A stretch of DNA of 38,229 bases from Planctomycetota bacterium. Lineage in GTDB: Bacteria; Planctomycetota; Planctomycetia; Planctomycetales; Planctomycetaceae. Positions 8,491 to 18,001 of the stretch are shown piece by piece. Positions within the stretch are counted from its first letter, which is position 1; every line of letters starts with the position of its first letter. A program made the position numbers and the translations under genes. The stretch spans positions 1 through 38,229 of the forward strand of contig QWPB01000054.1 of assembly GCA_003671275.1 (NCBI GenBank). The letters run 5' to 3'. The notes under the pieces were generated by a model. It was not told the origin of the DNA, did not search any database, and worked only from the letters and a program-made list of their open reading frames with translations.

Positions 8491-9309
8491 TCAACGGGCA
8501 GCAGCTCCGAACTGGGCAACTTCACTGGGGACGGTGCATTTCCGGTCAAGATGGGTGTATCCCCCATCTACGAAAATGATCTGTCCGGTCGTGTGACTGG
8601 AGCACGGGGATGCCAGGAAGACCGCCATGTTCGCCAGTTCTTCGATCGTCGTGAACCGGCGACCGAGCGGGATCAGCTGTTCGAGCTTGGCCTTGGCTGC
8701 GGCGGGGTCCGGCATGGCCGCGAGGCATTTTTCGTAAAGCGGCGTCCAGGTTTCCGCTGGCAGGACGGCGTTCACCCGGATTCCGTGGGGGGCCAGGTCC
8801 ACGGCCCACTCGCGAGTCAATGCGTTAATGCCTCCCTTGGATGCGGCATAGCCCGATGTCCCTCCCTGGCCGGTTTCGCAGACCTTGGAGCCGATGTTCA
8901 CGATCGTGCCACGTGTGGTCTTGAGGGACTCCAGGGCATAGTGCGTCATCGCATAGACGTGAATCAGATTCCGCTTCAACGAATCGATGAACGCGCTGAC
9001 TCCGGCATCCAGGCCAACGCCGTCATTGACCCCGGCGTTGTTGACCAGGATGTCGATCTGGCCATACCGCGCCAGCGTCAACTGCACGGCATTCCGGCAG
9101 GCGTTTTCGTCGGACAGGTCGCCAGGAATGAACAAGCATTCTTTCCCCTGGGCGGCATAGGCGATCTCCAGTGCGCGGCCTTCGGACTCACTGCGGTTGA
9201 CGTTCGCGACGCGGGCCCCTTCGGCAATCAACCGCTGCACGATTCCCAGGCCGATCCCTTTCGATCCACCGGTAACGAGGGCGACTTTTCCCTGAAGTCC
9301 AAGATCCAT
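8491..9309 (-). CDS. SDR oxidoreductase, L-fucose dehydrogenase-like
   Basis: A 272-residue short-chain dehydrogenase with TGGSKGIG (13-20) for NAD(P), NNAG at 90-93, and catalytic Ser141, Tyr154 and Lys158. The blocks NDGVGLDAGVSAFIDSLKRN, ETGQGGTSGYAASKGG and GQIIFVDGGYTHLDR resemble bacterial L-fucose dehydrogenases, which start oxidative fucose breakdown. A related sugar or polyol substrate is possible. The start at 9309 (MDLGLQGK) is where the family begins; the longer open frame to 9429 is not protein-like. The neighbours do not encode the later steps of fucose degradation. The 191-bp gap to the next gene (9310-9500) shows nothing notable. Confidence 0.85.
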   Translation of the reverse strand: MDLGLQGKVALVTGGSKGIGLGIVQRLIAEGARVANVNRSESEGRALEIAYAAQGKECLFIPGDLSDENACRNAVQLTLARYGQIDILVNNAGVNDGVGLDAGVSAFIDSLKRNLIHVYAMTHYALESLKTTRGTIVNIGSKVCETGQGGTSGYAASKGGINALTREWAVDLAPHGIRVNAVLPAETWTPLYEKCLAAMPDPAAAKAKLEQLIPLGRRFTTIEELANMAVFLASPCSSHTTGQIIFVDGGYTHLDRKCTVPSEVAQFGAAAR

Positions 9310-9500
9310 GATGCGTTGTCCGTCTGGAAGCAATCTGCGAGGCCCAGGAATCGTGAGGCGGCCAGCCTGGGTGACTGCACTGGCCGTGTTCTGAATTCGA
9401 GTGGTGCCCATCCGCCACAGGGGGCTCACTTTGGGAGGTAACCGGATGCGAGTCTGTTCCCGCTGGTTTGTCGAAATCCAAACACCGATCTGAAAGAGGT

Positions 9501-11603
9501 CTAGCCGATCAGGCCGTTCTGTTTCAGCAGGGCGGTCGGAGAGGGTTCCCGACCCCGGAACGCTCGGAAGATTTCCATCGGATGCTGGCTCCCTCCCAAG
9601 GCGAGTACGGTGTCGCGGAATCGGTGTCCCGTGGCCTGCACCTGCTGGGCATCATCCAGTCCGGCTTCCACGAAGGCTCCAAAGGCATCGGCGCTGAGGA
9701 CCTCGGCCCATTTGTAACTGTAATATCCGGCGGCGTAGCCTCCCGCGAAGATGTGAGAGAAGGCACACAGGAACCGGTCCTCGGGGTACATGGGCAGAAC
9801 ACTGGTGCGTTCCATGACGCGCCGTTGAACATCGAAGACGCTCTCGCTTCCCGCCGGATCAAAAGTCGTGTGGAGTGCCAGATCGGTCATCCCAAAGGTC
9901 AGTTGTCGCAACATCAGCGAGCCCGCCCGATAGGTCTTGGCGGCGACCAGCTTCTGGTATAGATCGTCGGGCAGTCCGGCCCCGGTCTGGTAATGCCGGG
10001 CCAGCTTGTCGAGCGTGGGGCGGTGGTAGCACCAGTTTTCCATGAACTGACTGGGGAGTTCCACGGCATCCCATTCGACTCCATTAATCCCCGCTGCATC
10101 GGCATGATTGACGGTGGTCAGCATATGCTGTAGTCCGTGTCCAAACTCGTGAAAGAGCGTCTCGACTTCCCGGAAGCTCATCAGCGACGGGGTGTCGCCC
10201 ATCGGTGGCGTCGCGTTGCAAATCAGGTAAGCCACGGGCAACTGAATCCCGGTGGGCGAGATCCGCCGGGTCAGGCAGTCATCCATCCAGGCTCCCGGAC
10301 GCTTGGTCTCGGGACGCGAGTACGGATCGTAGAAGAACCCCGCGATCGGCTGTCCCGCTTCCTGAAACACCGTGTAGAAGCGGACATCGGTGTGCCAGGT
10401 CGGGGCCTCTGTCTGGCGAATGGTGATCCCGAACAGCGTCGTCAATAGCTCGAACAGACCGTTGAGTACCGTTTCGTGAGAGAAGTAGGGCCGCAACTCC
10501 TCCTCCGTAAAGTTGTAGCGCTGCTCGCGAATCCGTTCGGCCCAGTAACCCACGTCCCAATGTTCAATGGGTTCGGTCTGGCCGTTCTGACGAGCCTGGA
10601 GAGCGACTTCTTCCAGATCCCGGCGGGCCCCCGGGAGTGACGCTGTCAACAGAGTGTCGTACATCGCTTCGATCGCGGCGACATTCGGAGCCATCTTCTG
10701 GGCCAGGCTCAATTGAGCATAACTGGAATAGCCGAGAAGATGGGCCTTTTCCTGACGCAATGCCAGATGCCGGACGCAGAGCTGGGTGTTGTCGAGATCA
10801 CCGGACGAGGCCCGCGTCATGTAGGCGTGGTACACCTGTTCTCGCAGAGTACGCTGGACGCAGTGCTGGATGAACGAGTTGAAGATCGGCAATTCCAGTG
10901 TGACCCGCCACGGCCCGGCTTCGGGGGTCGATTCCGGATCAGTTTCGGCTTTCAGGCGGTTATAGGCACCGGATGTCATCCGTCGCAGCGTGTCCGGCCA
11001 TCCGGTCGTGTCGGCGGCGTCGGTCACCAGCAGCGACCAGGCCTTATTGGCATCGAGGACATGGTTGGAAAAGTCAGTTCCCACCTGTGACAGTTCGGTC
11101 TCGATGGCATTGAATCGTTCCCGTTCCGCTCCTTGCAAGCCGATTCCTGACAGATCGCAATTGAGAATTTTGCGTTCCACGATCCGTCGTTGAGCCGAAT
11201 CAAGTGTTGACCACTCGGGACCAGACCGGAGGGCTTTGAGGGCCTGGTAGGACGGAGCGCTCTGTGAGATCCGCAAGCCGAACTGCACGACCTCCGGTTG
11301 GACGGTTTCGAACGCTTCACGGAGGGCATCGGAATTCATCACACCGAATAGGTGCGTCACGGGGCCCCAGGCCCGCTCAAACATGCGGTTCAAGGCATCG
11401 AACTGCTCGACGGCTCCCGACCAGTTGGGTTCGATGGCGGCTTCAATCCGCTCCAGTTCGGCTGCGGCCTGCCGCAGGACGAATCGGACTGCCGGCACGA
11501 CATGCTCGGGCTGGATCTGGTCAAATCGGGGTGTTCCACTTTCTGTGAGCAGGGGGTTGCCCGCCAGATCTGCCGGAAGAGTGCCAAAAAGCGATGAAGT
11601 CAC
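9501..11603 (-). CDS. prlC: Oligopeptidase A, M3 metallopeptidase
   Basis: The 700-residue product matches oligopeptidase A along its length: NPLLTESG and IQPEHVVPAVR at the N terminus, DLSGIGL, NHVLDANKAWSLLVTD, the zinc site HEFGHGLQH at about residues 483-491, WDAVELPSQFMENW, and FSHIFAGGYAAGYYSYKWAEVLSADAF near the end. It is a cytosolic zinc endopeptidase that clears short peptides, including cleaved signal peptides. I chose the GTG at 11603 because the family starts just before NPLL. An ATG at 11756 lies in frame but its extra 51 residues look non-coding. It ends a run of four close minus-strand genes. Confidence 0.93.
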   Translation of the reverse strand: MTSSLFGTLPADLAGNPLLTESGTPRFDQIQPEHVVPAVRFVLRQAAAELERIEAAIEPNWSGAVEQFDALNRMFERAWGPVTHLFGVMNSDALREAFETVQPEVVQFGLRISQSAPSYQALKALRSGPEWSTLDSAQRRIVERKILNCDLSGIGLQGAERERFNAIETELSQVGTDFSNHVLDANKAWSLLVTDAADTTGWPDTLRRMTSGAYNRLKAETDPESTPEAGPWRVTLELPIFNSFIQHCVQRTLREQVYHAYMTRASSGDLDNTQLCVRHLALRQEKAHLLGYSSYAQLSLAQKMAPNVAAIEAMYDTLLTASLPGARRDLEEVALQARQNGQTEPIEHWDVGYWAERIREQRYNFTEEELRPYFSHETVLNGLFELLTTLFGITIRQTEAPTWHTDVRFYTVFQEAGQPIAGFFYDPYSRPETKRPGAWMDDCLTRRISPTGIQLPVAYLICNATPPMGDTPSLMSFREVETLFHEFGHGLQHMLTTVNHADAAGINGVEWDAVELPSQFMENWCYHRPTLDKLARHYQTGAGLPDDLYQKLVAAKTYRAGSLMLRQLTFGMTDLALHTTFDPAGSESVFDVQRRVMERTSVLPMYPEDRFLCAFSHIFAGGYAAGYYSYKWAEVLSADAFGAFVEAGLDDAQQVQATGHRFRDTVLALGGSQHPMEIFRAFRGREPSPTALLKQNGLIG

Positions 11604-11806
11604 GGGAAGAACGCCAGAACAGAGGAGGGAAAAACAGGTCAGAAATCCGTGGACAGGGGCCGTTGTAAAGGGGGACCACCAGCGATGCAAGCCGCGTTCG
11701 AGACTCCGGGGACCGGGAACATCTTGACACCACTGGATCCCCTTCCGTCGGTCCATGAATCCGGTCCATCAAATACGACGGCGTTGGGGGATCGCAACGA
11801 GCAGAC

Positions 11807-13129
11807 TCATGCCGGAGGCGGCGAATGGCTCAGGGAGACGGTTCGCAACTGGTTCGCCAATTCATGGGCCACGTGCTCCGCGCGGTGGTGTTTTTCGACA
11901 TAGGCTCGGCCCGCATCGCCATAGGATTGCCGGAGGGCGGCATCGTTCATCCACTGCGTGAGCGTATCCGCAGCCCATGGGAGATCGCCACCGACGAAAA
12001 CACCGGCTTGTGATTCCCGCAGAAAGGTCGAGGCGACTTCCAGGCTCACGATCGGAACACGCGATGCCGCCGCTTGCAGGAAGGCGTTGGGGAACCCCTC
12101 CAGTGCGGACGTGTTGATGCAGGCAATGGCCCTTTGAAACAGGGCGGGCATCTGTGGAAAAGGAACCTGAGTGATGATCCGTACATTCGGGGGCGCGGTC
12201 TGCCGGATTTCAGCGTCGACCGCTGGATCGCGAGGGTTCAGCAACATGACGAACGGCACACTCGGGCACATTCGGGCCACCTCCAGCAGCGTTTGCGGTC
12301 GCTTGTGGATCTTTTCCGCGCGACCCATCCATAACACAAACCGGTCGGCCCCCATTGATAATTCGGTCGGCAACGGTGTCCGGGCCCGGCAATCCCACTC
12401 GTCGAGATCGATTGGATTGGGGATCACCGTGCTCTCGCGACCAAACCGATTCTGGAGCAGTTGCTGCTGCTCGGAGGTCTGTGTCAGTACGGCATCGGCC
12501 TGCGTCAAGGAGTAAAAGCAGGTCGCTCCTGTGTCGCCGTACGGATTGCGTACCGAAGAATCCGCCGTGTACCCCGGATTGAGATCGTCGTCTGAACCAA
12601 TGAACAGAACCGCGGGACGACCTGTGGCATGGGCGGAAGCGATGGCTGTGGCAGCTGTCGCCTGATTCCCAAAGCAGCAGAACAGATCGGCATCGATCTG
12701 TTCGAAAAAAGACATGGGCTGTCGGGGATCGGTGGGGCGGGGTTCCAGGAGTCGGGCTGTGGCCAGCAGGGGGATTTGCCATAGGAGATCCGGTGACCAG
12801 CGGTGAATTTGGATCCACGGAAAACCCGCTCGCCGTGACGCATACCCGCCGACCGTTTCCCGCAATCGATAGAATCGATCCTGCAATCCCACGATATAGA
12901 CCCCCTCGACCACGGTCGTGGTGATGGGATCGGTCGTCCGAACGGCCAGTGAAACCTCCAGATCTGGGATTTTTGCCAGATGGCGAGCCAGTATCCAGGC
13001 TCGGGTTTCTGTGCCACCAACCTGGCCTCCCGTTTCCGGGTGAACCGCCGGGTAGGCGTTCAATGCAACCAGACAGAGGCGGAGTCGACGGGCTGTCATC
13101 TCGGATTGTTTCTCACGGGGCCCGCCCAT
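11807..13129 (-). CDS. GT4-type glycosyltransferase
   Basis: This protein of about 440 residues has a two-domain GT-B shape. The N-terminal acceptor domain starts RLRLCLVALNAYPAV with GGQVGGTETRAW. The C-terminal donor domain contains VIPNPIDLDEW, VLWMGRAEKIHKRPQ and SALEGFPNAFLQAAASRVPIV, the last holding the conserved E-x(7)-E-like sugar-nucleotide site of family 4. It should transfer a sugar to a lipid or polysaccharide at the inner membrane; donor and acceptor are unknown. The ATG at 13129 overlaps the upstream SDR stop as TAATG, which suggests translational coupling, but no ribosome site is visible. The conserved part begins at the ATG at 13099, an equally possible start. Confidence 0.88.
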   Translation of the reverse strand: MGGPREKQSEMTARRLRLCLVALNAYPAVHPETGGQVGGTETRAWILARHLAKIPDLEVSLAVRTTDPITTTVVEGVYIVGLQDRFYRLRETVGGYASRRAGFPWIQIHRWSPDLLWQIPLLATARLLEPRPTDPRQPMSFFEQIDADLFCCFGNQATAATAIASAHATGRPAVLFIGSDDDLNPGYTADSSVRNPYGDTGATCFYSLTQADAVLTQTSEQQQLLQNRFGRESTVIPNPIDLDEWDCRARTPLPTELSMGADRFVLWMGRAEKIHKRPQTLLEVARMCPSVPFVMLLNPRDPAVDAEIRQTAPPNVRIITQVPFPQMPALFQRAIACINTSALEGFPNAFLQAAASRVPIVSLEVASTFLRESQAGVFVGGDLPWAADTLTQWMNDAALRQSYGDAGRAYVEKHHRAEHVAHELANQLRTVSLSHSPPPA

Positions 13130-14046
13130 TAAGGCGATTTCGGGGGGGAGGGGTGTGCGGCACGGTCTTTGTGGAGGCGGCGAGTCAGCAGGCGACGCAT
13201 CAGCCAGCGTGGAATCAGACGGAAGAACTGACTGGCGATGGTCGGGCCCCATCCGGGGTAGATCGTGGCTTGCTGATGTTCGAGAGCGGCCAGTCCCTGG
13301 GCAACCACGGCGTCGTTCGGCATTCGCAGGAAGGTTTGGCCGGACCGATTGGTGTCCTGGCCTCCCGTACGTTGGGCAACGGCACTGAAAGTTGTCGGTG
13401 TGGGTCCCGGGCAGACGGCGGAAACCGTGACCCCCTGGTCGAGCAGCTCGATCCGCAGGGCCTCGGTGAAGCTGGTCACGAAGGCTTTGGTCGCGGCGTA
13501 GATGGCCATTTCCGGGAGAGGGATCGTTCCGGCCAGCGAACTGACATTCAAAATTCCGGAGGGACGCTGCGCTTTGAGTTGTGGCAACAGGCGATGCGTG
13601 AGCATCACCAGCCCGGTGATATTGACATCGATCTGCTGTTGAATCCGTTCAGCGGAAGCGGTTTCAAAGGAGCCGTAGTCTCCGAGCCCGGCGTTGTTGA
13701 TCAGGAGATTCGGGGCGAACTGGTGCCGTTCGAGACTGGACGAGATGGCCACGCGGCCCGCTTCCGTGGCGACATCCGCCGGGCAGATCACGACATCCAG
13801 ATCCGGCCATTGAGCCTGCAAATCGGCAGCCACGACAGTCAGGAATTCCGCGCGGCGGGCGACCAGCAACATCCGGGTCGAGCGGGGGGCCAACTGGCGG
13901 GCAAATTCAACCCCCAGCCCCGCGGAGGCTCCCGTAATGATCGGTTGAAATCGCAATGACGGGGCGGGCACGACAGACTCCGAAGGCACAGTACGCCCGA
14001 TCAAGGATTGCGTGGGCGGATTATTCGATCTCGTTCCCGTCCTCAT
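13129..14046 (-). CDS. SDR family NAD(P)-dependent oxidoreductase
   Basis: A classical SDR with ITGASAGLG for the cofactor, [12 protein letters not shown], the catalytic set in [10 protein letters not shown] and YAATKAF, and a C-terminal stretch ([18 protein letters not shown]) that is basic and may touch the membrane. It resembles the DltE/YqjQ-like branch that includes 3-ketoacyl or steroid-type reductases; the substrate cannot be read. The longest frame starts at 14046, inside the 3' end of the response-regulator gene (26-bp overlap); a GTG at 13989 avoids the overlap and gives 286 residues. The next gene starts on its stop codon. Confidence 0.83.
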   Translation of the reverse strand: MRTGTRSNNPPTQSLIGRTVPSESVVPAPSLRFQPIITGASAGLGVEFARQLAPRSTRMLLVARRAEFLTVVAADLQAQWPDLDVVICPADVATEAGRVAISSSLERHQFAPNLLINNAGLGDYGSFETASAERIQQQIDVNITGLVMLTHRLLPQLKAQRPSGILNVSSLAGTIPLPEMAIYAATKAFVTSFTEALRIELLDQGVTVSAVCPGPTPTTFSAVAQRTGGQDTNRSGQTFLRMPNDAVVAQGLAALEHQQATIYPGWGPTIASQFFRLIPRWLMRRLLTRRLHKDRAAHPSPPKSP

Positions 14047-14467
14047 CCTTCTTCTTCAGAACACGGCGGCGGGAGAGCGGAGCCTTTTTTTCGACGTCGA
14101 CCGTTCCCAGAATCTTACGAACGGCCTCCAGCAGAACGTCCATGGCGAACGGTTTGCGGAGATATTCGGAGACTCCCAGCATCTCGGCATACGCCTTATG
14201 GCGTCCACCTTCGTTGGCCGTAATCATGATCACCTTGGGCGGTGATTCCAGCGTTCGGAGAAACTCCAGCACGGGGAAACCACCCATTTTGGGCATCATC
14301 ATGTCCGTGATCACCAGATCCGGTCGCTCAGCCGTAATCAGCCGCTGGCCATCGATGCCGTTGTTGGTGAGAACGACCCTGTAACCGGCCCCTTCGAGGA
14401 CCGCTGACAGCGTCGCCCCGATTTCGCGGTCATCGTCAATCAGCACAATCGTCGGCTGCGGCATCAT
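14021..14467 (-). CDS. Single-domain response regulator
   Basis: The 148-residue product is a CheY-like receiver with the acidic pocket DDD at 11-13, the phosphorylation site Asp55 in [14 protein letters not shown], Thr83 and Lys105 (LRKPF). After about residue 125 it has a short Lys/Arg/Glu-rich tail ([17 protein letters not shown]) with no output domain. It should relay a phosphate or act by protein contact. No histidine kinase is nearby. The tail's coding sequence overlaps the possible start of the next gene. ATG codons at 14467 and 14464 are both possible starts. Confidence 0.92.
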   Translation of the reverse strand: MMPQPTIVLIDDDREIGATLSAVLEGAGYRVVLTNNGIDGQRLITAERPDLVITDMMMPKMGGFPVLEFLRTLESPPKVIMITANEGGRHKAYAEMLGVSEYLRKPFAMDVLLEAVRKILGTVDVEKKAPLSRRRVLKKKDEDGNEIE

Positions 14468-14550
14468 TCCACTCCCGGTCAGGTCATGATCATCATGATA
14501 CGCCAGATGGTCGGTCGGCTGAAGGATCGGACGGGGAATTCAGGCCCCGT

Positions 14551-15348
14551 TTAGATGGTCATGGCACAGAATCCGCCATCGATCACGAGATTGGCCCCGG
14601 TCAGGAATGCGCCTGCTTTGTTGGACGCGACCAGCAGCATGGCCCCTGCCAGTTCCTGGGGCTCTCCAAAGCGGTCCATGGGGGTATGTCGCATGATGCT
14701 GGCGACCCGATCGGGTGTCAGCACCTTGCGATTCTGCTCGGCAGGGAAAAAACCCGGCGACATGGCATTGACCCGGATTCCGAACTTGGCCCACTCACGG
14801 GCCAGGTTGAGCGTCAGGTTCAAAACGGCCGCCTTGGATGCCGAGTACGTGAAGACACGGGAGAGGGGGGTGATCGCACTGAGCGAAGCAATATTCAGAA
14901 TTGAACCGCGGGTCTGTCGTTCCTGCATATCCCTGGCAAAGACCTGACAGGCAATCCGCACGCTGGTCAGGTTGACGTGGAAGATCCGATCCCATTCCTC
15001 GTCGGTGATTTCCAGGAAGGGGGTCGGGGAGTTGATCCCGGCGGCGTTCACCAGAATGTCGCTCTGGCGCCCGGTCTGTTTGAGGTGGACCACCACCTGC
15101 TCCAGATCTGCCCGCTGAGTGGCATCCGCTGCCAGAAATTCGGCACTGCCACCGGCTTCCTGAATTCGGTGGACCGCACTGGCTCCATGCTCCGCATTGC
15201 GTCCGAGGATCACAATATGGGCTCCCGCACCGGCCAGGGCATCGGCCAGCGCACCGCCCAATGTGCCCGTTCCACCAATCACAATCGCGGTCTTGTTCGA
15301 CAGCCCGAACAGATTTTCCAGATAGGCCGAGGGGGTCCGGACCGACAT
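14551..15348 (-). CDS. SDR oxidoreductase, D-mannonate/gluconate dehydrogenase-like
   Basis: A 265-residue short-chain dehydrogenase opening with LFGLSNKTAIVIGGTGTLGG, then VNAAGINSPTPFLEITDEEWDRIFHVNL, a Ser in NIASLSAITP, YSASKAAV and the final GANLVIDGGF. The opening and the FFPAEQNRKVL block recall SDRs annotated as D-mannonate oxidoreductase or gluconate 5-dehydrogenase in uronate and gluconate use. The precise substrate is not certain. The frame also has a GTG at 15357, but MSVRTPS at 15348 is preferred. It stands alone between the response regulator and a long gene-poor region. Confidence 0.85.
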   Translation of the reverse strand: MSVRTPSAYLENLFGLSNKTAIVIGGTGTLGGALADALAGAGAHIVILGRNAEHGASAVHRIQEAGGSAEFLAADATQRADLEQVVVHLKQTGRQSDILVNAAGINSPTPFLEITDEEWDRIFHVNLTSVRIACQVFARDMQERQTRGSILNIASLSAITPLSRVFTYSASKAAVLNLTLNLAREWAKFGIRVNAMSPGFFPAEQNRKVLTPDRVASIMRHTPMDRFGEPQELAGAMLLVASNKAGAFLTGANLVIDGGFCAMTI

Positions 15349-15941
15349 GTGGCACACTTCAACAACGGGGAGGAAACACCCGGTGAATGACCGGGTCCGA
15401 TATGGTAGGAGAGAAGCTCAGTCGGGGAAAGGACCGGGAGCGAGACGCCCCGGTGCCGCGTCGTGGTCCCTGTTGTCATTGGGGGAACAGAGTCCGATGG
15501 CGGTGGTAATGTGTCGCCACGCTCTGGTCGCGTGAACCGTGAACATCGGGGTCAGTGTTGGCTTCGGGTGACAGCCCCAGGTTCACGCGGGCTCACCTGG
15601 CATCCTTGTGTGAATATGGCTCCCAGTGCTCTACCAGCGAGCGACGGGTGTGAACCCGCCGTACCAGGCGAGGCGGGAATCCACGGCGGCGGGTGATCTC
15701 CGGTAGACATCTCGTGAGTCACGGGGAACTGTCCGGCCCCGCTTGTTGAGGCGCTGGTCCGTTGGGTCGATGCGGTGTTCATCCGGGGATCGGAATCGGG
15801 GGCGGGCTGGGGTTTCGAATCAGCCGGACCCGCTCGCATCTGGTTCCGCACCGGGTGTGACGCCATGCAATCGCCGTGGAAATGGATACTTTTCAATATG
15901 AATTGGAATTGGTGTTTGCCTCGTGAGGAATTCACGCTGCA
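15349..15941. other. Gene-poor structured intergenic region
   Basis: About 590 bases with no gene I can support; an open frame at 15552-15935 on the minus strand has no signal, domain or ribosome site. Visible structure includes a 6-bp stem at 15577-15600 (CCAGGT/ACCTGG), a CGGGT/ACCCG stem near 15645-15658, GC-rich repeats near 15670-15692, and a minus-strand GCTCGCTGGTAGAGC that looks like a tRNA D-arm at 15627-15641. No complete tRNA or known riboswitch fits. It may hold the leader of the SDR gene or a non-coding RNA. Confidence 0.4.
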
Positions 15942-17075
15942 TTAGTCGAGGCACCATTCGCTTTCTTTGGCATTCCGGTTGAGGATGGCGGGGCGGTTGA
16001 GCGTGACCCCTTTGATCTGGACCTTGAGAATCGGCCAGTGTTCCTGAGGAGTGAGCAGTTCCGATTGATCGCCCTGGATCAGAATCGTGTCGCCGGTCGT
16101 GGCAAAGCGGACGCTGGGGTGCCAATGGATCACCTGGCCCTCGCTGAACTGCTGAGTCTGATCCGGGGTGATGGGCATCCCGCTGAGATCGTATCCCATG
16201 GCTTCCGCCTGATCAGCGAGACGCCATTCGTCGGCAACGCCCAATTTTTCGTAGATTCGCTGCACACGTTTCCAAGTCTCGGCGACTTCCCAACCGGTGT
16301 TTGAGAAGAAAATGCCAGTCGCTTGCAGCAGGCAGGCCACCTGATGGGTGTCGGCCATCTCTGGCGGGGGCGGGCCAAAGCAGACGGTTCGCGTGCAACC
16401 GGCATGCAGCCCGAATTGCCGACCAACCGCTGAGATCACGCAATGTCGTTCGATCTTGTCCGGGCCATAGCCCCAATGGCGGTACCGGGCGCCCTGTCCG
16501 TCAGCCATGACCTGGATTCGTGCGGGGGTGATCTCGTGTTTCATCAGCCGGTGGGCGAGTTCACCCGCGACTTCGGCTTCGGACATTCCCCGCGGCAGAT
16601 GGCGGGCTGTCGCTTCCACCGCATGGGCCACAGCTCGGCCCAAGGCTCGCAGTTTTGCCGTTTCAAACGGAGTCACCGACCGGCGAAAATCGGCCAACTC
16701 CAGGGCGAGGTTGGTTGTTCCCAGCACACCGCTGTCACTGGCAACATTCCGCCCCCGGCAAAGATCGGTGAGCAGGACATGTCGGGGCTCCGTCCACGGA
16801 CGTTCCTTGACCTGGAACCCCAATCCAGGAATTTCCCGGTCAAACAGTTGTCCACTGTGGATGGCATTACACAATACGACACGTGCGTCGCGGCTGATAA
16901 ACAGTGCCGCGGTGGTTTCCGTGGTTCCGCGGCGTGTGTTATCGCCGCCGGAGGTGAGCCATGCGAAGTTCTCGGGAGACTCCAGCAGCAACCCGTCCAG
17001 GTTCTTCAGGTGCAGGTATTCCGCGAGAAGTTTGTGCTTCCGCTCGACTTCGTCGTACCGGTCGTGGTCCGGCAT
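15942..17075 (-). CDS. M24-fold protein without evident metal ligands
   Basis: The 377-residue product has the two-domain build of Xaa-Pro peptidases and creatinases: a creatinase-like N domain (LDGLLLESPENFAWLTSGGDN, residues about 26-46) and a pita-bread C domain (ETAKLRALGRAVAHAVEAT onward). Aligned by eye to PepP, the strand that should carry the two metal-binding Asp reads VISAVGRQFGLHAGCTRT: Ser and Gly replace both. The usual His and Glu sites (MGYDLSGMP, QVIHWHPSV) also differ. Creatinase uses this fold without metal, so another reaction, or no catalysis, is possible. The start at 17075 has GGTGAG 6 bases upstream; an ATG at 17129 is an alternative. Divergent from the next gene. Confidence 0.78.
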   Translation of the reverse strand: MPDHDRYDEVERKHKLLAEYLHLKNLDGLLLESPENFAWLTSGGDNTRRGTTETTAALFISRDARVVLCNAIHSGQLFDREIPGLGFQVKERPWTEPRHVLLTDLCRGRNVASDSGVLGTTNLALELADFRRSVTPFETAKLRALGRAVAHAVEATARHLPRGMSEAEVAGELAHRLMKHEITPARIQVMADGQGARYRHWGYGPDKIERHCVISAVGRQFGLHAGCTRTVCFGPPPPEMADTHQVACLLQATGIFFSNTGWEVAETWKRVQRIYEKLGVADEWRLADQAEAMGYDLSGMPITPDQTQQFSEGQVIHWHPSVRFATTGDTILIQGDQSELLTPQEHWPILKVQIKGVTLNRPAILNRNAKESEWCLD

Positions 17076-17293
17076 ACGGATCTCACCGGACGATTTCGGC
17101 AGGTACGGAGGCAGTGGAGTTAGCGACATCCATGCAGTTCCGGGGAAAGGTGCACGGGCCGGATTCGGCTCGATGGAACGATCGGGCGGAGCCTTGAGAA
17201 TCCATGCCATCCCGGTTCAGCTTACCGAACCCCGCATGCCATTTGTACAATCTCCGGGGGGACCGGCTGCAATTCCGTACTCAGGAGACAACT

Positions 17294-17791
17294 ATGCCGA
17301 GGAGTCGGATTGAAGCGGATCGCGAAGATATGCTGGCCGAAGCAGTCAACCTGCGGGAACGGGTGGAACAGCGAGTTCCCGGGTGGGAGGAACTGGTGAC
17401 GATCGGGCGGAATGTCCACGGGCACTGGTCGTTTTACTTTGGCCCTGATCAGATGATCCGCGTGGATGCCGAGGCGCGGGTTCGACGGGCTCTGGAAGGG
17501 GGAAAGCTGTATCGGACCCAAGGCGAAACGCTGGCCGAATTGACTCGGGTTCGCTATGAAGCGGTGACGGAACTGCAGCGGCGGGATCTGAGTGCCGACG
17601 AAGTGGCGGCGCTGCTGCTTCGCTTTCAGAATCGAATGGGGCAACTGTTGGAATCTTTGCGGCAGGGAACGGGTGAGCGTCCGCGGAGTGTGGGAATCAC
17701 CCCTGAATTCGATTTTCAGCTGGTGGCGTTGTTGGCGAGTTGCGTGGCGGGGTTGCAGCTGGCTCCGGCCTTGGCCACCAAACGGCAATAG
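17294..17791 (+). CDS. Conserved planctomycete protein of unknown function
   Basis: The 165-residue product begins MPRSRIEADREDMLAEAVNL. A central strand-rich block, VTIGRNVHGHWSFYFGPDQMIRVD up to about residue 62, matches a pattern I recall only from planctomycete proteins. A helical part follows (TLAELTRVRYEAVTELQRRD), and a short hydrophobic C-terminal stretch (FQLVALLASCVAGLQLAPA) could be a membrane-touching helix. The ATG at 17294 has AGGAG 7 bases upstream; the open frame upstream overlaps the promoter of the divergent M24-fold gene and is not coding. Function unknown. Confidence 0.82.
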   Translation: MPRSRIEADREDMLAEAVNLRERVEQRVPGWEELVTIGRNVHGHWSFYFGPDQMIRVDAEARVRRALEGGKLYRTQGETLAELTRVRYEAVTELQRRDLSADEVAALLLRFQNRMGQLLESLRQGTGERPRSVGITPEFDFQLVALLASCVAGLQLAPALATKRQ

Positions 17792-18001
17792 ACGCGGTTT
17801 ACCACGAGGTGGTTGAGGGGAATTCCTGTGGTTTGAGGGTCGGAAAGAGGCATTTTTGCCTGCCGAATCAGAAATCGAATGGCAAAGTGGCCTTCCGGTC
17901 GTATTTCGATCGGATAAATCAGAAACAGAGGGTAATAAACGCTCGCCAAATCATGGCCTGATCTTTAGCATGATTTCAACCTTTTCTCAGCGGGGCCTGC
18001 T

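Noticed and set aside
12949-13959. 336-codon plus-strand open frame over the SDR and glycosyltransferase genes
   Set aside because: Both genes on the minus strand have intact family motifs; this frame has none.
15627-15641. Possible tRNA on the minus strand (D-arm-like GCTCGCTGGTAGAGC)
   Set aside because: The anticodon stem, T-arm and acceptor stem do not form on either side; only the D-arm resembles a tRNA.
15552-15935. 127-codon minus-strand open frame
   Set aside because: No ribosome site, signal, domain or protein-like composition; GC-rich DNA gives such frames by chance.
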